A DNA stretch of 64,000 nt from G963677085 sp963677085 (GTDB lineage Bacteria; Planctomycetota; Planctomycetia; Pirellulales; Thermoguttaceae). The notes under the pieces were generated by a model. The model was not told the DNA's origin. It made no database searches and saw only the letters and a program-made list of their open reading frames with translations. How positions within the stretch are numbered: the first letter of the stretch is position 1; every line of letters starts with the position of its first letter. The translations under genes and the position numbers were made by a program. Where the stretch lies: positions 3,658,001-3,722,000 of the forward strand of contig CAXXFH010000004.1 in assembly GCA_963677085.2 (NCBI GenBank), given 5' to 3'. Shown piece by piece: positions 7,074-16,583 of this stretch.

Positions 7074-9293
7074 ATGAAACGTCTGATACTTCGGATTGCT
7101 GCCCTGGGTACCGTGGTCGTGTTGGGGTTGATTGCAATCGCCCAAGCACAACGTGGCGTGAAAGATGCGTCACCTCAGGAGACGGCAGCCAGCCACGCCG
7201 ATGCCGAAACGGATACTGGAGCCCCCAGGCCGATCGTGCCGCCGACGGATGCCCATCCGTTGCGCAAAAGCGATGGCTTGGTTTCCGGCGGGAATCCGTT
7301 GCGATCGCAGCCGGTACCGGAGTCTCGCGTTGTTCGGGCATCGGAACCTGACGCTGAAACACCACCCGGGGCGGACATTCCTCAGATGGGCCCCGATCCG
7401 TTTACCGCCCAGATGGATCGTCAATTGCAGGCAACAGATCCTCCCGTTGCCGAACGAGATTATTCCGCGAACAACGTGCGATCTCAGTCGCCCGCGCTTC
7501 GCGAGGATGATCGTTACGCGATGGTGAGCCACGAGCAACCGGTACCGGACAGTAGTCCGAGCCTCGATCCGCCGGCCGGGTTGCTTGGACCTCCGCCGAC
7601 AAATGGCGCATCGGACGACCGCTACGCCGATCGTCCGGCGAACGAACCGGGCCGCTTTCCCGAAAGTCCGCTCGCCCGCCCGACGGCGAGAAACACATCG
7701 GATGATTTGACCGCCCGAGCCGCGGCCGACGACTTCCCCCAACCGACTCGTGCGGGGCTTGCCCGAACGCTTCCGTCGGCATCCGACTTCCCCCAGGGTA
7801 CGGATTATTCCGAAGAGACTTCGACGCGAGCCGATGGATTTCTCCGCTCTGCCGAGCAGGATCGCGATGGCCGACCGGCAGCCGACGCAGTTGGGTCGGG
7901 TCGGCCAGGCAACCATCAACTCGAAGGTCCGCAGTCGCCCCAGTTGACTGTGGAGAAAAAAGCTCCGAACGAGGTTCAGGTGGGCAAGGCGGCCAAGTGC
8001 AGCGTTATCGTGCGTAACACGGGCAACGTGGCGGCCGAGGATGTTGAGATCCGCGACCAGGTTCCCCAGGGCACTCGGTTGCTGGGTACCACTCCGGAAG
8101 CTCGCTTGGAGGCCGACGGCGAGTTGGTTTGGCGGTTGGGCACCATGAAGCCCGACGCCGAAGTCACCGTTGAGATGGAATTGATGCCGACCGAAGAGGG
8201 CGAGCTCGGCTCGGTCGCCCGAGTGCTCTTCAGTGCGGCGGCCACCGCACGCAGCGTGTCGACCAAGCCGGAGCTGGTTGTGCGGACCTCGGCTCCGAGC
8301 AAGGCGCTCATTGGCGAGGAACTTACCCTGGAGATCGAAGTCTCGAACCCCGGCACGGGTGTGGCCACGGGCGTTGTGCTTGAAGAGCACATTCCGGCCG
8401 GCCTGGAGCATCCGGGCGGGACCGACTTGGAATACGAAGTGGGCGATCTTCCGCCCGGCCAGTCGCGCAAGCTGGAACTGACACTGCACGCAAAGAAACC
8501 GGGCCCGATGACCAACGTCCTCTCCGCCCGAGGCGATGCCAGTTTGTCGGCCGAGCATCGGCTGAATCTGGAGGTTATTTCGCCCGAGCTGGATGTGGCC
8601 GTCGTGGGGCCGAAGCGACGTTATCTGGAACGCCAAGCCGTTTACCAGCTTTCGGTACACAACCCGGGCACGGCACCGGCCGAAGACGTCGAACTAGTGG
8701 CCCATCTGCCGGCGGGAATGAAGTTTGTTCAGGCCAACAACGCGGGCTACTACGAAGAGACCAGTCGTACGGTTCACTGGCAGTTGGAACAGCTTCCGGT
8801 CAATGAGACGGGCACGGTCGAGCTGGTGGCCCTGCCAATTGAAGCCGGCGAGCAGACGATTCACCTGAAGGGTACAGCCGCCAAGGGGCTGGTTGCCGAG
8901 CAGAAGCAACCGGTAATGGTCGAGGGCATTGCGGCCATCATGTTCACCGTGGCCGATACGAACGATCCGATCGAGATTGGCGGCGAAACCACTTACGAGA
9001 TTCGCGTGGTGAATCAGGGATCGAAGGCGGCCACGAATCTCCGCGTTGCCGTGCTGATGCCGCCCGAAATGCGTCCGGTGGCGGCCGACGGTCCCACCCG
9101 CAATTCGGTCGAGGGGAGTCGGGTATTGTTCGATGGGCTCTCTCGACTGGCTCCCAAGGCCGACACGACCTACCGAGTCCGGGCCAAGGGGGTGCAGCCG
9201 GGCGATCTCCGCTTGCGTGTGCAATTGCTCACCGATGAGATGCGTACGCCGGTGACCAAAGAGGTCAGTACCCGTGTCTACACCGACGAATAG
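7074..9293 (+). CDS. Large secreted DUF11-repeat envelope protein
   Basis: A 739-residue protein with a signal peptide (MKRLILRIAALGTVVVLGLI, cleavage after AQA). Residues ~30-290 are low-complexity, rich in Pro, Asp, Ala and Arg. From residue ~295 onward come about four immunoglobulin-like DUF11 modules, recognisable by repeated VRNTGNVAAEDV / VSNPGTGVATGVVLE / VHNPGTAPAEDVELVAHLP / VVNQGSKAATNLRVAVLMP lines spaced by ~110 residues. Proteins of this kind sit in the envelope or at the cell surface; the exact role is unknown. ATG 7074 starts the signal peptide; the open frame 14 codons further up has no sensible leader. A 15-bp direct repeat (9278-9292 and 9295-9309) spans the stop codon, so an older, longer C-terminus is possible. 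Confidence 0.8.
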   Translation: MKRLILRIAALGTVVVLGLIAIAQAQRGVKDASPQETAASHADAETDTGAPRPIVPPTDAHPLRKSDGLVSGGNPLRSQPVPESRVVRASEPDAETPPGADIPQMGPDPFTAQMDRQLQATDPPVAERDYSANNVRSQSPALREDDRYAMVSHEQPVPDSSPSLDPPAGLLGPPPTNGASDDRYADRPANEPGRFPESPLARPTARNTSDDLTARAAADDFPQPTRAGLARTLPSASDFPQGTDYSEETSTRADGFLRSAEQDRDGRPAADAVGSGRPGNHQLEGPQSPQLTVEKKAPNEVQVGKAAKCSVIVRNTGNVAAEDVEIRDQVPQGTRLLGTTPEARLEADGELVWRLGTMKPDAEVTVEMELMPTEEGELGSVARVLFSAAATARSVSTKPELVVRTSAPSKALIGEELTLEIEVSNPGTGVATGVVLEEHIPAGLEHPGGTDLEYEVGDLPPGQSRKLELTLHAKKPGPMTNVLSARGDASLSAEHRLNLEVISPELDVAVVGPKRRYLERQAVYQLSVHNPGTAPAEDVELVAHLPAGMKFVQANNAGYYEETSRTVHWQLEQLPVNETGTVELVALPIEAGEQTIHLKGTAAKGLVAEQKQPVMVEGIAAIMFTVADTNDPIEIGGETTYEIRVVNQGSKAATNLRVAVLMPPEMRPVAADGPTRNSVEGSRVLFDGLSRLAPKADTTYRVRAKGVQPGDLRLRVQLLTDEMRTPVTKEVSTRVYTDE

Positions 9294-9453
9294 CCTACAC
9301 CGACGAATAATCGTTCGGTGTTCGGCCGGATTGGGGCCAGTAGGCGTAGACGTGGCTTCGATTTCCACGTACAACAGTGGATTCCCATAGAACGCTGTCC
9401 AGCGGAACCCCGTTGGCTCCCCCGTTTTCTTGGCCGTCTAGGCCGAATTAGGG

Positions 9454-9771
9454 ATGTCCCAAGAGAGTCTCCCGTCGCTTGACGTACTGGCCGACGAGGC
9501 TGTTAGCTGCCCCGGCTGCTCGGGCTGCGCGGCGCAAACGGTGTGCGAGGAGACACCTTCCACGGTTCAGCCTCTGCGTGGGGGGCGATTGGCCGTCGCT
9601 TCGATGGCCGTCTTCCTGTTGCCCATTGTGCTGGCCATCGTCAGTGCGACTCTCTTGGCAGAAAGCCGGGATGCTCAGTTTCTGGCAGCCCTGGCGGGGT
9701 TTGCCGTGGGCGTGGGCGTAGCGATGGGCTTGGGTCGGGTTTTTCGTCGAGTTCGCGAGGCTAGTGAATAA
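9454..9771 (+). CDS. Small RseC/MucC-like membrane protein preceding rnfC
   Basis: A 105-residue protein with an N-terminal cysteine cluster (CPGCSGCAAQTVC, residues ~15-29), two transmembrane helices (residues ~48-70 and ~76-95) and a basic tail. Size, layout and cysteine cluster match the RseC/MucC family, which in enterobacteria works with the Rsx/Rnf complex in reducing SoxR. Here it lies directly before rnfC, and its TAA overlaps the rnfC start (TAATG), so translation is probably coupled. The cysteines suggest an iron-sulfur or redox-active site; that is inference. Confidence 0.75.
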   Translation: MSQESLPSLDVLADEAVSCPGCSGCAAQTVCEETPSTVQPLRGGRLAVASMAVFLLPIVLAIVSATLLAESRDAQFLAALAGFAVGVGVAMGLGRVFRRVREASE

Positions 9772-11138
9772 TGGTTGTCGCCAAATCCACTTCAGGTCGC
9801 CATACTTTCCCGCGGGGAGTGCATCCTCGCGAGTGCAAGCACTTGGCGTCGGATGTGGCCATCGAGGTTCTGCCCACGCCGTCTGAGGTGCGGATTGCCC
9901 TGCTGCAGCACCTGGGCGCCCCCTGCGAAGCCGTGTGCAAGCCACGTAGCGAGGTGGCGATGGGGGATGTGCTGGGCGAAGCCAACGCGTTTGTGTCGGC
10001 CCCGGTACATGCTAGCGTTAGCGGGGTGGTCGGCCGCAGTGGCGTGACGACGTTGCCCAACGGACGCCACGTGCCGGTGGTTCCCGTGGCTGCCGCCGAC
10101 GAGCAACCGCTGGTCGGCGATGCGCTGGTCGAAGATCTCTACGGCGGACCGTGGCCGACCGAGGATGTCGAACAATTCGAACCGCAACAGATTGTCGATG
10201 CGGTTCGGGCAGCCGGACTCGTGGGACTTGGCGGTGCGGCCTTTCCTACCCACGTGAAGCTTGCCCGAAACGAGCAGAAACCGATCGACACCCTGTTGAT
10301 CAACGGGTGCGAGTGCGAGCCGTATCTGACGGCCGACTACCGCCTGATGCTGGAGCATCCCGAGCCGATAGTCGCCGGGGCTCTGCTGGCCCAACGGGCG
10401 TGCGGTGCCGGATCGGTGGTGATCTGCATCGAAAACAACAAACCCCAGGCGATCGAAGCGATTCGCCGGGCGGTCGACGGCACCGGGGCCGAAGTGGCCG
10501 TGATGAAGACCAAGTATCCGCAAGGGGGCGAGAAGCAACTGATTCAGGCCGCCCTGGCACGCGAGGTCCCCGGCGGCAAGCTGCCGTTGGACGTGGGCGT
10601 GGTGGTCGTCAATGTGGGCACAGCCGCCGCGTTGGCCCGGGCCGTGTTTCGCGGAAAACCGTTGACGCATCGTGTGATTACCGTCTCGGGCAAAGGAATC
10701 GTACAGCCGAAAAACCTGCTGGCGCCGATTGGCACGAGCTACCGGGTGTTGATCGAAGCATGTGGCGGGCTGCGTGAGGATGCTGCCCGCGTAGTGGCCG
10801 GCGGCCCGATGATGGGTTTCACGTTGGGCAGTTTCGATGTTCCGGTGACCAAGGGGACCAGCGGCATCACGGTGTTGACCCATCGCGAGATTCGCAAGGC
10901 CCGGGAAACGGCGTGCGTGCGGTGTGGCCGCTGCGTGGACGTTTGCCCGATGCAACTCGTTCCCACCCGGCTGGCGCTGGCTACCCGAAGTGGTAACCTG
11001 GAACTGGCCCAGCGGTATCACATCGGCTCCTGCATGGAATGCGGTTGCTGTGCCTATGTGTGCCCGGCCAGCTTGCCGCTGGTGCAGTTGATTCGCATGG
11101 GCAAGGTGATGGCCCAGAAGAAGAAACAAGGAAAGTAG
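9771..11138 (+). CDS. rnfC: Rnf electron transport complex subunit C
   Basis: A 455-residue peripheral subunit that takes part in electron transfer between NADH and ferredoxin, coupled to ion pumping across the inner membrane. It shows the GVHP...CK N-terminal barrel-sandwich region, the flavin/NADH-binding Rossmann-like part (LVGLGGAAFPTHVKL; INGCECEPYLTADYRLM) and two C-terminal 4Fe-4S motifs, CVRCGRCVDVCP (residues ~382-393) and CMECGCCAYVCP (residues ~421-432). First structural gene of the C-D-G-E-A-B cluster. Start ATG 9771 overlaps the stop of the RseC-like gene. Confidence 0.95.
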   Translation: MVVAKSTSGRHTFPRGVHPRECKHLASDVAIEVLPTPSEVRIALLQHLGAPCEAVCKPRSEVAMGDVLGEANAFVSAPVHASVSGVVGRSGVTTLPNGRHVPVVPVAAADEQPLVGDALVEDLYGGPWPTEDVEQFEPQQIVDAVRAAGLVGLGGAAFPTHVKLARNEQKPIDTLLINGCECEPYLTADYRLMLEHPEPIVAGALLAQRACGAGSVVICIENNKPQAIEAIRRAVDGTGAEVAVMKTKYPQGGEKQLIQAALAREVPGGKLPLDVGVVVVNVGTAAALARAVFRGKPLTHRVITVSGKGIVQPKNLLAPIGTSYRVLIEACGGLREDAARVVAGGPMMGFTLGSFDVPVTKGTSGITVLTHREIRKARETACVRCGRCVDVCPMQLVPTRLALATRSGNLELAQRYHIGSCMECGCCAYVCPASLPLVQLIRMGKVMAQKKKQGK

Positions 11139-11468
11139 TGCTGTGTCAAATTTCGATTTGCGGGTTGGGTGCCATGCCTACGCTTGCGTGGGTATGTTTG
11201 GAAGCGGTGTGAGCATGCCCACGCAAGCGTGGGCATGGCACCCGTATATTTACTCAAACTGAAAGCGTCTGGCGAAGCACGCAGCGTTGACTAAGGCCAT
11301 GCCAAGAGATTAGAGGCGAGAGACGAGGGACGAGAAAACGCAGGTCAAAAACGGACGATGCTCGTCCCTAATCCCTCGTCTCTCGACCCTTTAGATCGCA
11401 ATTGTTTTCGGTTTGAGTATATATAGGTTTGGCGAGGCAGTAGTACAACTCGACATATACGTTGATTC
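11139..11468. other. rnfC-rnfD spacer with a long hairpin
   Basis: A gene-free stretch of 330 bp inside the rnf cluster. It holds a hairpin with 30-bp arms (11167-11196 and 11214-11243, two mismatches, 17-nt loop; core CACGCAAGCGTGGGCATGGC). A second imperfect palindrome of the GAGAGACGAGGGA / TCCCTCGTCTCTC kind lies at about 11310-11390. A related single hairpin is at 34291-34326. The hairpins could weaken or stabilise the rnf transcript; no promoter was identified. Confidence 0.7.
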
Positions 11469-12512
11469 ATGGCTGAAAAAACTCCATCTCTAACCAACGA
11501 TACGGCCGCGTTGCACGTGGCGCCGTCGCCGCACTTGTCGAATACCGCGCTCACCACGCGGCGCATGATGATCGATGTGCTCATCGGTTTAGCGCCGGTG
11601 ATGGCGATGGCCGTGGTCGTGTTTCGCTGGTATGCCGTGGTGCAGGTCGGACTCTGTGTGCTGACCTGCCTGGTTACCGAAACGCTTTGTGCCTGGGCCG
11701 CTCGCAAGTCGACGCCCATCGGCGACTACTCGGCCGCCGTTACCGGCGTGATTTTGGGGCTGTCCTTGCCCTGGAGTGCGCCCTGGTACGTGGGGGTGAT
11801 TGGTTCGGTGATGGCCGTCGGGCTCGGTAAAGTGGTGTTTGGTGGACTGGGCTTCAATATCTTCAACCCGGCGATGGTCGGCCGGGCGTTCGTGATGCTT
11901 AGTTTCGCCAAAGAACTGGGGGCCTCGGCCTACGTGTTCGCCGGAGCCAAGCTGGAGGTGCTCACGCGGGCCACCCCGCTGTCGTTGGCCAAGCAGTTCG
12001 CTTCCGACCTGTCGGCTGGCAAAGTGGTGGCCGAGTCGGCCCAGGTAGAATTTCAGCATGCCGAAGACGTGTGGACGCTGCTAGTCGGCTGGGTAAACGG
12101 TTCGCTTGGCGAGACGAGTGCGTTGGCTCTGGTCATCGGCGGCGGCTATTTGCTCGTCCGTCGGGTGATCTCTTGGGAAATCCCGGCCGGCATTTTCATC
12201 GTTGCTCTGGCCTCGGTGGAATTGGGACATTGGGCCCATCTGACGGCGTTTACTCCGCTACAACACATGATCAGCGGATCGTTGCTGTTCGGCGCCTTTT
12301 TCATTGCGACCGATCCCGTGACAAGCCCATTGACCTCAAACGGCAAGCTGCTCTTTGGGGCAGGAATCGGTGTGTTGGTGGTGATTATTCGAATCTTCAG
12401 TGGCTACCCCGAGGGCGTGATGTTTGCGGTTCTGCTGATGAACGCCTTGGTGCCCCTGCTGAACCGGTGGACCATTCCGAAGCCCCTGGGGGGAGCGGTG
12501 GCCAAAAGCTAG
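11469..12512 (+). CDS. rnfD: Rnf electron transport complex subunit D
   Basis: A 347-residue integral membrane subunit of the NqrB/RnfD family with ~9-10 hydrophobic segments. The segment RATPLSLAKQF holds Thr169 in an A-T-P-L context, the position where FMN is bound covalently in this family. FNIFNPAMVGRAF and FFIATDPVTSPLT are other family signatures. RnfD carries electrons through the membrane and takes part in ion translocation. No ApbE flavin transferase gene is in the window, so flavinylation depends on a gene elsewhere. ATG 11469 gives a plausible cytoplasmic N-terminus. Confidence 0.94.
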   Translation: MAEKTPSLTNDTAALHVAPSPHLSNTALTTRRMMIDVLIGLAPVMAMAVVVFRWYAVVQVGLCVLTCLVTETLCAWAARKSTPIGDYSAAVTGVILGLSLPWSAPWYVGVIGSVMAVGLGKVVFGGLGFNIFNPAMVGRAFVMLSFAKELGASAYVFAGAKLEVLTRATPLSLAKQFASDLSAGKVVAESAQVEFQHAEDVWTLLVGWVNGSLGETSALALVIGGGYLLVRRVISWEIPAGIFIVALASVELGHWAHLTAFTPLQHMISGSLLFGAFFIATDPVTSPLTSNGKLLFGAGIGVLVVIIRIFSGYPEGVMFAVLLMNALVPLLNRWTIPKPLGGAVAKS

Positions 12513-12570
12513 AGGCTAGCCGCTTGTGGATTCGCAGACCGCAAATCATAAATCCCAAATCATAAACGTT

Positions 12571-13176
12571 ATGTCGTCGCCCAAAAAACAACCAGGCTAT
12601 CTGCGTCAGGCGTGGCTGGTAATTCTGCTGGCCCTGCTCTATGGCGGCGCGTTGGCCGGTGTGCAAACCACGCTGGGGCCCAAGATCGCCCTGAATAAAA
12701 AGAACGAAACCTACGAGGTCATTCCCAAGCTTGTTCCGGGAGCCAGTTTGGCGCATACGGTCGAACTGGAATTGACCGGCCATAATGGAAAACCCCAGGG
12801 CGTGTACCGGGTGGCCGACGAAAACGGTCAGTTGTTGGGCTGGGTTTTGCCTTCCAGCGGACAAGGTTTTGCCGATCGCATCGACATGCTCGTCGGGCTC
12901 ACACCCAACCTGGCGACCATCACGGGCATCTACGTGTTGGAGCAGAAAGAGACGCCCGGGCTGGGGAACTTCATCACCAGCGAAACGTTTCAGGGCCAAT
13001 TTGCCGGCAAATCCACCCGGGAGCCGTTGAATGTGGTGAAAACCTCGCCGGCCGCCGGCACCAATGAAATACGTGCATTAAGCGGGGCGACGATTTCATC
13101 GGAGAGCGTGGCCGCGATCATCAACGCCACGATCGACAACGTCAAGGAGGCGCTGGAAGAGGAATTGGCGCGGTAG
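12571..13176 (+). CDS. rnfG: Rnf electron transport complex subunit G
   Basis: A 201-residue subunit with one N-terminal membrane anchor (residues ~9-30) and a periplasmic FMN-binding domain. The flavinylation motif LSGATISS is present with Thr174 as the expected acceptor for phosphoester-linked FMN. The ATG at 12571 is preferred; the open frame extends 15 codons upstream into a stretch that looks like intergenic DNA. It follows rnfD by 58 bp. A 289-bp spacer with palindromic repeats separates it from rnfE. Confidence 0.93.
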   Translation: MSSPKKQPGYLRQAWLVILLALLYGGALAGVQTTLGPKIALNKKNETYEVIPKLVPGASLAHTVELELTGHNGKPQGVYRVADENGQLLGWVLPSSGQGFADRIDMLVGLTPNLATITGIYVLEQKETPGLGNFITSETFQGQFAGKSTREPLNVVKTSPAAGTNEIRALSGATISSESVAAIINATIDNVKEALEEELAR

Positions 13177-13465
13177 TAGGAACAGCCATCTCCCCTCGCC
13201 GCTTTGGGGAGAGGAGCCGCGGGGTGAGGGGTTAATCCGCGTTGCCGTGTTTCGGGATGGAAACGCACAATTAGTCTGCCTTTCTCGCGTGTTTCCGCGC
13301 TTTGCGTGGGAACACGCGGTACGACGCTTCGCGTCGAGGTTCCGCCAGAGAGCATCAACCTGTACAGAAGGCACCGCTGGTCAACAGTCCACGGACGCGA
13401 AGCGTCCTGCAGTGGGTTCCCACGCGAAGCCTGGGAACCAGAGCAATAAAAAACGAGTTAGTCCC
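13177..13465. repeat. rnfG-rnfE spacer filled with palindromic repeats
   Basis: 13188-13232 is a diverged copy of the CCCTCACC/GGGGAGAGG palindrome. 13288-13441 contains further hairpins, e.g. GACGCTTCGCGTCG and GGTTCCCACGCGAAGCCTGGGAACC, related to the AAGCTTGGGAAC family seen at 20371, 28602, 48211 and 49345. No reading frame of coding character is visible here. Confidence 0.65.
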
Positions 13466-14089
13466 ATGTCGAACGACGGTCCCACGGCCGCAGAACGGTT
13501 TATCAACGGCATCTTGCCCGAGAACCCGGTATATCGCCAGTTGCTGGGCATGTGCCCTACGTTGGCGGTCACTGGGGCGGTGAAACCGGCGCTCACGATG
13601 GCGGCAGCCACGGCGTTTGTGTTGATCTCGGCCAACCTGATGATCAGTCTGATTCGCGGCCTGTTGAAGCCACACTTGCGAATCCTCGTTTTCACGCTCA
13701 CAATCGCCACGTTCGTGACGATCGCCGACCGTATGCTGGCGGCCTATCTTTACCAGATGAGCAAGCAACTCGGGCCCTATGTGCCGTTGATCATCGTGAA
13801 CTGCCTGATCATTTCGCGTTGCGAGATTTGTGCGTCGAAGCAGAGTGTACCGGTGGCCCTGGCCGACGGCGTAGGCATGTCGCTCGGCTTCGGCCTGGCC
13901 CTGGCCAGCATCGCCACGGTGCGGGAGATCCTCGGCTCGGGCACTTGGTTTGGCTTGCCGGTGATGCCCAGTTGCTGGCACGCCTGGGGCATCATGATCT
14001 TGCCGCCCGGCGCGTTTCTCACCCTGGGCCTGTTGCTCGGGCTGGTCGAATGGGTGGTCAGCCGCCGTGCCAATAAGAAACCGTTATAA
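13466..14089 (+). CDS. rnfE: Rnf electron transport complex subunit E
   Basis: A 207-residue membrane subunit of the RnfE/NqrD family with six predicted helices. The conserved [16 protein letters not shown] segment carries the cysteine that, with its partner in RnfA, holds the intramembrane [2Fe-2S] centre. The segment [20 protein letters not shown] is typical of the family. The frame is open much further upstream, but that part lies in repeat DNA; ATG 13466 ([12 protein letters not shown]) matches the usual N-terminus. Confidence 0.94.
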   Translation: MSNDGPTAAERFINGILPENPVYRQLLGMCPTLAVTGAVKPALTMAAATAFVLISANLMISLIRGLLKPHLRILVFTLTIATFVTIADRMLAAYLYQMSKQLGPYVPLIIVNCLIISRCEICASKQSVPVALADGVGMSLGFGLALASIATVREILGSGTWFGLPVMPSCWHAWGIMILPPGAFLTLGLLLGLVEWVVSRRANKKPL

Positions 14090-14106
14090 AACTGCCACTG
14101 AGATTG

Positions 14107-14156
14107 CTCGTTCAGCGGGCGTACGAACCTGAAGCCGGGGTTGGAAATCGCCTCCA
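14107..14156. repeat. Short repeat related to 42347-42397
   Basis: Between rnfE and rnfA a ~50-bp stretch (CGTTCAGCGGGCGTACGAAC through GGAAATCGCCT) matches, with about eight differences and small gaps, a stretch inside the coding frame at 42347-42397. It may be a mobile palindromic unit. Confidence 0.5.
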
Positions 14157-14169
14157 AGGAATCGTTTTG

Positions 14170-14865
14170 ATGGATACGTTGATCCTGCTCATTCAAATCG
14201 CCATCGGCGCGGCACTGATCAATAATTTCGTGCTGCACTATTTCGTGGGCATTTGTCCTTTTCTGGGCGTGTCTCGTCGCGTGGATACAGCGTTTGGCAT
14301 GGGTTGCGCCGTGACGTTCGTAATCTCGATCGCCGCCCTGCTGAGTTGGACGTTTACTTACTTCATCCTCCGGCCCGGTGCACCGCTGCCCAACGGCGTT
14401 TGGCGGATGGTCGGCGGCAGTCCCGAAGTCATCGTCGATCTATCTGTGCTCAGCTACATCATGTACATCTTTGTGATTGCTTCGTCGGTGCAATTCGTCG
14501 AGATGTACGTTCGCAAGTTTTTTCCGGCGCTGTACAAATCGTTTGGTGTGTTTCTTCCGCTGATTACCACGAACTGTGCGATCCTGTTTGCCTGTTTAGA
14601 AATCATGAAACACTTGCAGGACCCGAACCAGATGTGGGGCCTGCCCGAGGCACTGACGATGGCCATCGGCGGTGGCGTGGGTTTCACGATTGCCATCACC
14701 ATGATGGCCGGGATCCGCGAAGAACTCGACATGTGCGACGTTCCTCGGCCGTTGCGAGGTGCCGGGATCGGGCTGATCACCGCCGGCATCATGGCCATGG
14801 CCTTCATGGGATTCACCGGCGTAGATAAGGGAATCCACGCCGCGATCACGGCGTGGTTGAAGTGA
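14170..14865 (+). CDS. rnfA: Rnf electron transport complex subunit A
   Basis: A 231-residue membrane subunit of the RnfA/NqrE family. [18 protein letters not shown] near the N-terminus and [15 protein letters not shown] in the middle are the family signatures; the cysteine in TTNCA pairs with the RnfE cysteine to bind the membrane [2Fe-2S] cluster. ATG 14170 ([20 protein letters not shown]) was chosen because the upstream 22 codons fall in a repeat. The protein is somewhat longer than enterobacterial RnfA (~193 residues) owing to a loop around residues ~68-85. Confidence 0.94.
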   Translation: MDTLILLIQIAIGAALINNFVLHYFVGICPFLGVSRRVDTAFGMGCAVTFVISIAALLSWTFTYFILRPGAPLPNGVWRMVGGSPEVIVDLSVLSYIMYIFVIASSVQFVEMYVRKFFPALYKSFGVFLPLITTNCAILFACLEIMKHLQDPNQMWGLPEALTMAIGGGVGFTIAITMMAGIREELDMCDVPRPLRGAGIGLITAGIMAMAFMGFTGVDKGIHAAITAWLK

Positions 14866-14981
14866 GAGACGAGGGGCGAGGGGTAGGGGCTAGGGATTAG
14901 CAATTCGAGGCGTGGTCGCTTCAGCGACTATGATTCCCGAAAAAAAACGCAACCAACGCGACTTCGAGGAGAACTTCCGTC

Positions 14982-15890
14982 ATGCTTACCGCGGTGACCG
15001 TAATCACGGCGGCCCTTGTATTGGCCCTGCTGGCCGTGGCCATGGCCTACGTGCTGGGCGCGGCCAATCGGGCGTTCCACGTGGAGGTGGATCCGAAAGT
15101 CGAAGCAATCAACGACGCCCTGCCTGGCGCCAATTGTGGTGGCTGCGGCTACGTGGGTTGCGGCGATTACGCTGAAGCGATTGTCGGTCAGGGTGCGGAA
15201 GTCGACCTCTGCGGACCGGGCGGTGCCAGTTGCGCCCAGCGTGTGGCCGAGATCATGGGCGTTGATGTTGAGGAACATTTCCCGTATCGGGCGGTCGTAC
15301 ATTGTGCTGCCCACGCGGCCGACCGGTTGGTGCAGGTACCCTACGACGGCGAGATGACCTGTGCGGCCGCCAACCTAGTCGCCGGTGTGCAGGGCTGCAC
15401 CTTCGGCTGCCTCGGCTTCGGCGACTGCACCCAGGCGTGCAACTACGACGCGATTCACGTGGTCGACGGCTTAGCCACGGTCGACTACGACAAGTGTATA
15501 GGCTGCAAAGCCTGCGCCCGCGTCTGCCCACGGAACATCATCACAATGGTCCCCTTCAAGGCCGAACAGATGCTCGTGGTGGCTTGCTCCAACCAGGACA
15601 AGGGGCCGGACGTGAAGGACGTCTGTACGGTTGGCTGCATCGGTTGCACGGCATGCACCCGCCATGCCGGGCCGATAATCATGCAAGGCAACCTTCCCAT
15701 GGTCGACTACGACGCTTACACGAGCGAAGAGGAGTTCGCCGTGGCGCGCCAAAAGTGTCCTCGGGCGAGCATGCTCACCGTCGGCAAACCGTCGGCGGCC
15801 GACCTGGCCGCCGTGGCCCACGAAACATTGCCCGATCGCATCGAAGCCGACTTCAAAACGACGGTCGACGATACCGAGTGGCGAGGCTAG
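14982..15890 (+). CDS. rnfB: Rnf electron transport complex subunit B (ferredoxin-type)
   Basis: A 302-residue iron-sulfur protein with an N-terminal membrane helix (residues ~4-25), the Fe-S binding domain with ANCGGCGYVGCGDYAEAI (residues ~46-63), and at least two 4Fe-4S ferredoxin motifs in the rest (CTFGCLGFGDCTQAC and CIGCKACARVCP), plus further cysteines (CTVGCIGCTAC). RnfB is the ferredoxin-interacting subunit. Last gene of the cluster, as in the C-D-G-E-A-B order of Acetobacterium. ATG 14982 lies after GAGGAGAAC. A decayed transposase begins 60 bp behind the stop. Confidence 0.95.
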   Translation: MLTAVTVITAALVLALLAVAMAYVLGAANRAFHVEVDPKVEAINDALPGANCGGCGYVGCGDYAEAIVGQGAEVDLCGPGGASCAQRVAEIMGVDVEEHFPYRAVVHCAAHAADRLVQVPYDGEMTCAAANLVAGVQGCTFGCLGFGDCTQACNYDAIHVVDGLATVDYDKCIGCKACARVCPRNIITMVPFKAEQMLVVACSNQDKGPDVKDVCTVGCIGCTACTRHAGPIIMQGNLPMVDYDAYTSEEEFAVARQKCPRASMLTVGKPSAADLAAVAHETLPDRIEADFKTTVDDTEWRG

Positions 15891-15949
15891 TGCCTCGCAT
15901 TTCTTGTCTCTGGTATTTGGGTCTGCACTTTCTGAGGAAACGTGGTTTG

Positions 15950-16583
15950 TTAGGTGGCCAGGGCCAAGAGGTTTTTGGCGAGTTGGATTTTTTTCGCGGC
16001 AATCGCCAGTGGGCGGTGATTGCGGATAATTCGGTTTGGATGATGTGTTGTCGAGGGGCTTAACGTCGGTTGGCGTGCGAAGGCCGACGTGAGGCATTGT
16101 CCCAGGGCGAGTCGCTGCGGTTGCAGAGTTGCTCGCCAGGTCGTTGCCACGCCCACAACTCCACGAGCGTATGCATCCAGAGATTCATGTTGTACACGGT
16201 CAGGTTCGTCCAGATATTGCGGACTTGCTGTTGTCCGGCTCGCTTGGCCAGGCTGAGTTTGTGTGGGCCATACTTGCGTGGCCGGCCACGACCGCGACGC
16301 TGGCCACGCTTGAGTTTCACCGGCAGGTCGCGCAGGGCCGCGTCTTTGCGCAAGCGGCCGACGACGACCAGCTTCGGGATCTTCAACACGCGTGTCGCAG
16401 AAACGACCGCTTGGTGTAGCCGCCGTCGATCATGACCTACACGGTTTTGCCCGGTCGTTTCAGGATCGGAGTCAGCCATTCTATCAGCCGCGCCGCCAGT
16501 TGGAGCTTGGTGGCAAACCACATTCCGACCAAGAGTACCGGCAGTCGCCGCCGATTTCGCGCGTGCAGCCTGGCCGCCTCCAT
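15950..16583 (-). pseudogene. Decayed DDE transposase remnant
   Basis: Pieces of a planctomycete-type DDE transposase can be read in order on the minus strand. The first piece (from 16583) contains FATKLQLAARLIEW and then VMIDGGYTKRSFL, where the first Asp of the catalytic triad would stand; a TAG replaces the expected Trp just before it. After a frameshift near 16400 come VLKIPKLVVVGRLRKDAALR and GRGRPRKYGPHKLSLAKRAG. That runs directly into QQQVRNIWTNLTVYNMNLWM, so the middle of the protein is missing. A TAA at 16060-16062 interrupts the C-terminal part, which continues in the same frame to HWRLPRKKIQLAKNLLALAT and a stop at 15950-15952. Two nonsense codons, one frameshift and one internal deletion make it clearly non-functional. 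Confidence 0.85.

Noticed and set aside
7170..8660. 496-codon minus-strand frame opposite the DUF11 gene
   Set aside because: No motif or signal, Arg/Gly-rich; the plus strand has clear DUF11 repeats.
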